DNA from: Calditrichia bacterium
Lineage (GTDB): Bacteria; Calditrichota; Calditrichia; RBG-13-44-9; J042
Length of the DNA: 11,842 nt
Direction: 5' to 3'
NCBI GenBank assembly: GCA_030430345.1
Contig: JAUIFT010000028.1
Location: forward strand, 1 to 11,842
Shown: positions 1-4,806 of the stretch, piece by piece
Position numbering within the stretch: position 1 is the first letter of the stretch
Layout: each line of letters starts with the position of its first letter
Program-made: the position numbers and the translations under genes
The notes under the pieces: model-generated
Seen by the model: only the letters and a program-made list of their open reading frames with translations
Told to the model about the DNA's origin: nothing
The model's database searches: none

Positions 1-122
1 ATAATGACGTAGCGCTCGTCGCGGTCATCGGGGTGAGCGGCATAGGCTTTCTTTTCCATCCAGGTATCGTAAATCGGACTTTCGATTGCCTTGGGGTCGT
101 ATTTACTGGGCATTTCTTTCAC
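1..122 (-). CDS. valS: Valyl-tRNA synthetase, N-terminal fragment (runs off window)
   Basis: Only about 40 codons are present; the gene continues off the left edge. The peptide reads (V/M)KEMPSKYDPKAIESPIY, then DTWMEKKAYAAHPDDRDERYVI. This matches the N-terminus of class Ia valyl-tRNA synthetases, where a KxYdPkxIE..iY..W segment precedes the region leading to the HIGH-containing catalytic core (PPPNVTG). The enzyme charges tRNA-Val in the cytoplasm using ATP. I chose the GTG start at 122 because a GGAG (131-134) lies 8 bases upstream, whereas the in-frame ATG at 113 has no good ribosome binding site at the right distance. FCB-group ValS proteins also often begin with a KEIPKxYDP-like leader. 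The catalytic motifs lie outside the window, so the call rests on the N-terminal similarity alone. Confidence 0.82.
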   Translation of the reverse strand, partial: MKEMPSKYDPKAIESPIYDTWMEKKAYAAHPDDRDERYVI

Positions 123-192
123 GATTATTTCTCCGGTGCATTGAATTGCGAATATTCCGGAAAAGGGAACATCCGGCAGACTATCATATAAA

Positions 193-241
193 ATTATAAA
201 CGGTTAATTTAACCGATGGCGGGGTGTAAATAAACCGGTTT
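193..241 (-). promoter_or_regulatory. Putative valS promoter with two AACCG dyads
   Basis: On the minus strand a perfect TATAAT lies at 198-193, about 70 bases before the valS start. Directly upstream of it is a 7-bp inverted repeat with a 1-base centre (CGGTTAA-T-TTAACCG, 201-215), followed by the palindrome AAACCGGTTT (232-241). Both dyads share the half-site AACCG, and their centres are about 28 bp apart. No convincing -35 hexamer is found 16-18 bp upstream. The arrangement would suit a regulator-bound promoter, but this is inference from the sequence. AACCG (211-215) and CGGTT followed by a T run (236-247) could also form a weak 5-bp hairpin reading rightward. Confidence 0.35.
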
Positions 242-262
242 TTTTATTTGGTTGATGGGAGA

Positions 263-422
263 TCGTTGTTCGTTGATCGTTGATCGTTGATCGTTGATCG
301 TTGATCGTTGCCATCGTCAGGAATGATCTTGAATGTAAAGCACCTATATCAAAGATGTCGTAGATTATAATTCGGTTTTCTACGCATTAACAAACAACGA
401 TCAACGAGGAACGAACAACGAA
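263..422. repeat. Heptad-repeat element with inverted arms
   Basis: The left arm (263-311) is seven heptads of the form TCGTTGN: one TCGTTGT, five TCGTTGA and one TCGTTGC. The right arm (395-422) holds four heptads in the opposite orientation (CAACGAT, CAACGAG, GAACGAA, CAACGAA). Positions 263-289 and 395-421 are inverted repeats matching at 25 of 27 bases, with a 105-bp spacer that contains no gene. The whole could fold into a long stem. It resembles heptameric short tandem repeats known from other bacteria (for example cyanobacterial STRRs) and the palindromic intergenic repeats of many uncultured genomes. It ends about 70 bp before the radical SAM start and may contribute to that gene's leader. 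Confidence 0.8.
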
Positions 423-490
423 TAAATTTGCACCAACCCTGCCGGAGAATTATATTGCATTTCGGCATTTTTCAGCAACTGGAGTTTTCA

Positions 491-2002
491 ATGAGCAGCA
501 ACAATAAAGTTATCCTCTTTAATCCCCGCAGTGCGAATTCCAAGTATCGTATTCCCAATACCATTCTGCAGTTAGGGGCAGCATTAGATGGCCGTTATAA
601 ATATGTTTTTGTCGATGGTAACCGGGAAGAAAACCCCTGGGCTACTTTGCAAAAATACCTGGAAAGCGGGGAATACCGCTACTTTGCCTGCACTACCATG
701 CCGGCACAGCAATTGAAAGAAGCGATTCCTTTTACAAAAAGCATTCGGGAAAACTACCCGCAGGTGGTGAATATCTGGGGAGGCTATTTTGCGACGAATC
801 AGCACCCGGTCGTGCTCAACTCCGGTTATGTGGATTATGTGGTTGCCGGCCCGGGCGATGTTGCTTTTCCGGCACTGCTGGATGCTCTGGAGAACAATCA
901 GCCGATCGATGATATTAAAAACCTGATCTTTAAAAAAGATGGCAAAATCGTAAAAACGGGAAAAGAAGCCTTGCTGGACCAAGATGCATTGCCAGCCTTA
1001 CCTTATCAAAAACTGCACGATACTTATCCGATGGCTGGCTATCTCGGGAAGACATATTTAGGGGAACGCACCATTGCCTATCACTCCAGTGTCGGTTGCC
1101 CGTTTACCTGCTCGTTTTGTGCAGTGGTGCCGATTTACAATGCCCGCTGGCGAGGAAAATCCGCTGAGAATATTTATCAGGACATCAAGTATCTGAAAGA
1201 TGTGCACGGCGCCGATGCGATTGAATTTCATGATAATAACTTTTTCGTCTCCGAGAAGCGAACGACAGCTTTCGCGGAATTGATTAAGGATGATAAAATG
1301 CACTGGTGGGGGGAAGCGCGCATCGATACCATGCATAAGTATAATGACGAATCGCTGGCGTTGATCCGCGAGGCCGGTTGTAAAATGATCTTCTTCGGTG
1401 CGGAAACCGGCAATGATGCCGTGCTGAAACAGATGAATAAAGGGGGTACGCAAAGCGGAGAGCAAATCAAAGCATTTGCCGAGCGACTGGCAAAATTTGA
1501 TATCATTCCGGAATATTCCTTTGTATTGGGGACGCCCGCGGATACAACGGAGGAAGTGCTCGCGCAACTGGATTATGATATCAATTTTATTAAGGAAGTG
1601 AAGGCGATAAATCCGGCGACGGAGATCATTATCTATGTTTACAGTCCGGTGCCGACGGAAGGCTCGGAATTATATGAAGCAGTGCAGAAGAGCGGGTTTG
1701 CCTTCCCGGAAACCCTGGAAGACTGGATTAACCCACGCTGGGAAAATTTTGACGCCCGGAAAAACCCGATGACGCCCTGGCTGACCCCGGAAATTGTCGA
1801 TCGGATTCTCGGGTTTGAGACAGTGCTTAACGCCTACTATCCGACAGTTTCCGATATCAAGCTGACTGGCTTTCAGCGGAAAGCGATTCGGGCGCTGTCA
1901 GCGTTGCGCTATAAGAAAAACTGGTTAAAAATGCCCTATGAACTCCGTTTTCTGCAAAGCCGCTGGTTGCGTTACCGGCAGCCGGAGATTGAAGGATTTT
2001 GA
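491..2002 (+). CDS. B12-binding-type radical SAM protein
   Basis: A 503-residue protein with the two-part layout of cobalamin-binding-domain radical SAM enzymes. Residues ~5-165 form the Rossmann-like N-terminal part, with WGGYFATNQHP near 96-106 and GPGD at 120-123 in place of the usual WGGxHpt and GEGE. The radical SAM core follows, with the [4Fe-4S] motif C203-x3-C207-x2-C210 inside VGCPFTCSFC, and GAETGND further on, like the GfESg strand motif of the family. The B12 lower-ligand motif DxHxxG is not visible. Such enzymes often methylate unactivated carbons or rearrange lipids and cofactors; the substrate here cannot be deduced. The ATG at 491 has GGAG (481-484) 6 bases upstream, which is better than an upstream in-frame TTG at 428 that lies next to the repeat element. 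DUF2252 follows after 48 bp and may be co-transcribed. Confidence 0.85.
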   Translation: MSSNNKVILFNPRSANSKYRIPNTILQLGAALDGRYKYVFVDGNREENPWATLQKYLESGEYRYFACTTMPAQQLKEAIPFTKSIRENYPQVVNIWGGYFATNQHPVVLNSGYVDYVVAGPGDVAFPALLDALENNQPIDDIKNLIFKKDGKIVKTGKEALLDQDALPALPYQKLHDTYPMAGYLGKTYLGERTIAYHSSVGCPFTCSFCAVVPIYNARWRGKSAENIYQDIKYLKDVHGADAIEFHDNNFFVSEKRTTAFAELIKDDKMHWWGEARIDTMHKYNDESLALIREAGCKMIFFGAETGNDAVLKQMNKGGTQSGEQIKAFAERLAKFDIIPEYSFVLGTPADTTEEVLAQLDYDINFIKEVKAINPATEIIIYVYSPVPTEGSELYEAVQKSGFAFPETLEDWINPRWENFDARKNPMTPWLTPEIVDRILGFETVLNAYYPTVSDIKLTGFQRKAIRALSALRYKKNWLKMPYELRFLQSRWLRYRQPEIEGF

Positions 2003-2039
2003 CAGTTTACAGTGAACAGTTTTTTAACGAACAACGAAA
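2002..2039. repeat. Short heptad-repeat cluster between genes
   Basis: Three heptads ACAGTTT, ACAGTGA and ACAGTTT (2002-2022) are followed by AACGAAC and AACGAAA (2026-2039). The last 13 bases before the terminal A (2026-2038) are identical to positions 410-422 of the larger repeat element upstream of the radical SAM gene. The cluster fills most of the 48-bp gap between the radical SAM stop and the DUF2252 ribosome binding site. It is a second dispersed copy of the same repeat family with a different companion heptad. Confidence 0.65.
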
Positions 2040-2050
2040 CAGGATAATTT

Positions 2051-3262
2051 ATGAAGAATCTCTCTCTCATTTTTCAGTTAATAATCATGACATTTGTCAT
2101 TGCCATTCTGATTAGTCCTATTTCGGGAAAAGATGCGGCCAATAATCCGCTCTACATTGATCCGGCGACCCGGGATTTTTCGGAGAATCCTGAGTTGCTG
2201 GAACGGATATTTTCCGGGCCGCACGGCTATTTTCGCTTTATCAATATTCCCTTTAGCCAGGAAGTTTGCCGGCGTTTCGGAGCGGATATTGCCCAGATGC
2301 CCTCCCTGAATCTGCATGGCGATGCGCACATCGAACAATATGCGATTACTGATTTAGGCCGGGGGCTGACCGATTATGATGATGCTTCTTCCGGGCCGGG
2401 GATTCTCGATCTGATGCGCTTTGGCGTATCCATGCAGTTGGCGGCGAAAGCCAATGGCTGGTCCGGGCAATCGGCAATGTTGATGGAAACTTTCCTGTCA
2501 GGGTATAGAAATGCTCTGGAAAATCCTGAGAATAATGCAGAGATTCCGGCGCTGGTGAAACGTACCCAGGCTAAATTTACGATTGACCGGGAAGGATATT
2601 TCAAGTGGATCTCCTCAATTATGGAACCGATGCCGGAAGAGGTGCGAGATTCGTTGATCGCCGCGATTGATCCCTATATTGAAACCAAGCTGCTGGAAGC
2701 GCCGCATGTGACCCGGAATTATTTTCAGATAATCAGCAGTGGTTTTCTGCGGATGGGGATCGGCAGTGCGCTGGATATGAAATTTTTGGTGCGCATCCGC
2801 GGAAATACTGACGATCCGATGGATGATGTGGTGCTGGAGTTTAAAGAAGTACGGGACTTAAGTGAGATCGGTTGCATCGACAGCGGCCGGGAAAAAGATC
2901 CCTTTCGGATTCTGCTCGGGCAAACCCGCATCGCCTATTCTCCTTTTAAGCATCTGGGATATTTCCGCTTTCGGGATCGTAATTTTTGGGTGCATTCCTG
3001 GGTTGATAATTATAAAGAAGCGGATATCAAGAAATCATTCGAAAGCGTTGATGAAATGAAAGAAATCGCCTACGACGTCGGAGTGCAACTTGGCAAGGGG
3101 CACGTCAAGCACATCGCCACACCTTTTGATCTGCAGCTCCGTCGCGAACAGCTGCAACTGCTGGAAAATCATCAGGCCGCAATTATCGCTGCCTGCAAGG
3201 AATTGACCGGGCAAACGGTTGCCGCCTGGGAGGCGTTTTGTGAGGTAATGCAGGAGAATTAG
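2051..3262 (+). CDS. DUF2252 family protein with predicted signal peptide
   Basis: The 403-residue protein matches the DUF2252 family. Landmarks in order are SGPHGYFRF (55-63, corresponding to the family's sPfaFfRG), LNLHGDAHIEQY (86-97, the GDaHleNfG motif), GLTDYDDASSGPGILDL (105-121, matching DfDea.pGp..wDlkRl), and a C-terminal GVQLGKGHVKH resembling the gxxLAxaHar motif. The family has a protein-kinase/aminoglycoside-phosphotransferase-like fold, with His and Asp of HGDAH and the DYDD acids as likely active-site residues; its biological role is unknown. Unusually, residues 1-26 form a hydrophobic stretch (LSLIFQLIIMTFVIAILI) ending at SPISG, typical of a Sec signal peptide or a membrane anchor. 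AGGA (2041-2044) lies 6 bases before the ATG. Transcription should end at the bidirectional terminator near 3435-3472. Confidence 0.85.
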   Translation: MKNLSLIFQLIIMTFVIAILISPISGKDAANNPLYIDPATRDFSENPELLERIFSGPHGYFRFINIPFSQEVCRRFGADIAQMPSLNLHGDAHIEQYAITDLGRGLTDYDDASSGPGILDLMRFGVSMQLAAKANGWSGQSAMLMETFLSGYRNALENPENNAEIPALVKRTQAKFTIDREGYFKWISSIMEPMPEEVRDSLIAAIDPYIETKLLEAPHVTRNYFQIISSGFLRMGIGSALDMKFLVRIRGNTDDPMDDVVLEFKEVRDLSEIGCIDSGREKDPFRILLGQTRIAYSPFKHLGYFRFRDRNFWVHSWVDNYKEADIKKSFESVDEMKEIAYDVGVQLGKGHVKHIATPFDLQLRREQLQLLENHQAAIIAACKELTGQTVAAWEAFCEVMQEN

Positions 3263-3280
3263 TCCTTGCGTTAATTTTGC

Positions 3281-3392
3281 TGTCATCGCAAGGAGTGCCC
3301 CAAAGGGAGCCCTGCGGGGCAGCGGCGAAGCGATCGCTTTGTCGATATTCACCTTATAGATTGCTTCGGCAAAAAAATGTTTCACAATGACA
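3281..3392. repeat. MITE-like palindromic intergenic repeat
   Basis: The segment opens with TGTCATCG (3281-3288) and closes with CAATGACA (3385-3392), inverted termini matching at 7 of 8 bases. The interior has GCAAGGAG, GCAGCGGCGAAGCGATCG and ATTGCTTCGGC blocks. This pattern is familiar from non-coding repeats of many bacteria of the general form TGTCATTGCGAGGAG...AGCGAAGC...GCAATGACA. The small ORFs crossing it have no credible start or product. It lies between the DUF2252 stop and the terminator, so it would be transcribed at the end of that mRNA. Whether it is mobile depends on a source transposase elsewhere; none is present here. Confidence 0.65.
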
Positions 3393-3434
3393 GCCCTGGT
3401 TGCACGAACCGTTTATCGCTTACAGTTTGGCAAT

Positions 3435-3472
3435 AAAAAACGCGTATCGCAAAGTAGCAATACGCGTTTTTT
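3435..3472. terminator. Bidirectional intrinsic terminator
   Basis: A perfect 13-bp stem pairs AAAAAACGCGTAT (3435-3447) with ATACGCGTTTTTT (3460-3472). Two further G-C pairs (3449-3450 with 3457-3458) lie after one mismatch, leaving a loop of AAAGTA. The A run on the left and T run on the right give a U tract in both directions, so the hairpin can stop the plus-strand DUF2252 transcript and the minus-strand T9SS-cargo transcript, which converge here. Confidence 0.88.
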
Positions 3473-3495
3473 GTTAAGCATATCTTGCGGAAAAA

Positions 3496-4806
3496 TCAGC
3501 GCAATAAAATCATCTTACGCGCTGCGACGAAGCTGCCGGCGCTGATGCGGTAGATGTAAAGCCCGCTACCGGCCAGGCGGCCGTTATTATCACGTCCATT
3601 CCAGCGCACATTGTAGTAACCGGCGTTCTGCTGCGTGTTGAGTAGTGTGCGCACTTTCTGACCGAGCACGTTAAAGATTTCGATGGTGACTCGTTCGGCC
3701 TGTGGCAATGCATAACGAATTTCCGTTTCCGGGTTAAAGGGATTGGGATAATTCTGCGCCAGGGCAAATTCCGTGGGGATTTCCGCTGTATCATCGGCGA
3801 TGCCGACCACGGTACGATTCAGACGCGCAGCCGCTCCCTGTATCCGGCGGAAACCGGTGAGCCCGACACTACTACCACTGCCGTTTGTTTTATCAATCGT
3901 AATGAGGAATCCCGGCACTACCCCATTGTCCTTAATCCCGTAGAGATTGCCGGCCTGATCGAACAGCAGCCCTTCGGACTGTCCCAGCGAAGTTTGTCCG
4001 GTAAAACCGATCAAGGTTGCCGCCGCATCGGCAATATTGATGGTAAAAACACCATCCGGCTGACTGGCATTACCGCCGGTTGCGGCCCAGAGCATGCCGC
4101 TGGTAGGATCGAATGCCATGCCGGTAAATTCATCGCCGGTGGCACCAATGGCAGTAGCGTTGCCACTATTGGTATCGATGTGATAGAGGGTATAATCCGG
4201 CCCTTCCGTGCTAATGGCGTAGAGGTTATCTGCACCATCGAAGGCCATCGTAGAAATACCGTTCAGTGTCGTCGTTACAGCCGGACGGGACTCTCCGGAA
4301 AGATGATTCAACTCATATAAATCACCGCTGCCAGGTTCTGCCGCCCATATTTGGCCGCCTGTGCTAACTGCCAGGGCAGAGGTGCCGGGCAAGCCGCTGT
4401 TACCGACTAAACTGCCGGCGCCGTTGTTTGGATTCAGGGTAAAAAGGTCGCCATCAGGAACACTATTGTGCATACCATTCGCCCCATAAAGCGTATTCCA
4501 GGGCGTCTCCGAACCCTGGCCACTCAATGCGACATCGACGGTTGGCGTTTCCGGATCGTCGCTGCTAATGGTGATGCTGCCGGCGTATGCCGCGCTGTCG
4601 GAGGGCGTAAATATCACCTGAAATGTTTCCGAATTGCCGGGAGCAATGCTTAAGGGAAGTGTGCCGGAAAGACTGTCAAGGATGACCTGAAAAGCGCCGC
4701 CGGCACCGGAAATATCGCTGACAGTTAAGGGCTGATCCCCGACGCTGCTGATCGTAACGGGCGATGGCGCACTATTCCAGGTCGCAGCAGTGGTGCCAAA
4801 ATCCGC
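3496..4806 (-). CDS. 3' part of frameshifted T9SS cargo: anchor-D domain, propeller, sorting domain
   Basis: This frame opens just after a TAA (4807-4809) and has no ribosome binding site; a GTG at 4617 lies inside a conserved domain, so it is not a true start. It begins ADFGTTAATWNSAPSPVTI and continues with GDQPLTVSDISG and SGTLPLSIAPGNSETF, a typical choice-of-anchor D (ASPM/SPD-2/Hydin-like Ig) domain to about 4520. Repeated strands such as TLNGISTMAFDGADNLYAIS and EFTGMAFDPTSGMLWAA (about 4500-3830) suggest a second beta-propeller. The end (about 3795-3499) is a T9SS type A sorting domain: FALAQNYPNPFNPETEIRY, IEIFNVLGQKVRTL, GLYIYRISAG and KMILLR. This domain normally directs export across the outer membrane and is removed on secretion. 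The segment is best read as the continuation of the gene starting at 7570, joined by a +1 or -2 shift close to 4803-4806. Confidence 0.82.
   Translation of the reverse strand, partial: ADFGTTAATWNSAPSPVTISSVGDQPLTVSDISGAGGAFQVILDSLSGTLPLSIAPGNSETFQVIFTPSDSAAYAGSITISSDDPETPTVDVALSGQGSETPWNTLYGANGMHNSVPDGDLFTLNPNNGAGSLVGNSGLPGTSALAVSTGGQIWAAEPGSGDLYELNHLSGESRPAVTTTLNGISTMAFDGADNLYAISTEGPDYTLYHIDTNSGNATAIGATGDEFTGMAFDPTSGMLWAATGGNASQPDGVFTINIADAAATLIGFTGQTSLGQSEGLLFDQAGNLYGIKDNGVVPGFLITIDKTNGSGSSVGLTGFRRIQGAAARLNRTVVGIADDTAEIPTEFALAQNYPNPFNPETEIRYALPQAERVTIEIFNVLGQKVRTLLNTQQNAGYYNVRWNGRDNNGRLAGSGLYIYRISAGSFVAARKMILLR

Larger units (their letters stand above)
123..490. other. Intergenic region between valS and radical SAM gene
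   Basis: Between the divergent valS (minus) and radical SAM (plus) genes I see the valS ribosome binding site and promoter candidates, two AACCG dyads, the heptad-repeat element (263-422), and a stretch (423-490) with the GGAG used by the radical SAM start. There is no credible gene. The 290-394 spacer of the repeat carries no recognisable motif. Confidence 0.6.
3263..3495. other. Convergent intergenic region, repeat plus terminator
   Basis: The 233 bp between the DUF2252 stop and the T9SS-cargo stop contain the MITE-like repeat (3281-3392) and the bidirectional terminator (3435-3472). I see no coding sequence or RNA gene in the remainder. Confidence 0.6.

Noticed and set aside
263..311. CRISPR array
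   Set aside because: The repeats are directly abutting 7-mers with no spacers; they are simple tandem repeats.
428..490. Upstream TTG start for the radical SAM gene
   Set aside because: It adds 21 residues with no family similarity, borders the repeat element, and lacks a ribosome binding site; the ATG at 491 has GGAG at good spacing.
584..1567. Minus-strand open frames inside the radical SAM gene
   Set aside because: Antisense shadows of a strong coding sequence, without their own ribosome binding sites or recognisable protein content.
3035..3385. Minus-strand ORF over the DUF2252 end and the MITE-like repeat
   Set aside because: It is formed by reading through a known-type non-coding repeat and antisense to DUF2252; no family resemblance.
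4617..4617. GTG at 4617 as a true start of a separate sorting-domain protein
   Set aside because: It falls inside a conserved anchor-D domain, whose preceding strands are encoded upstream in the same frame, and it has no ribosome binding site or signal peptide.
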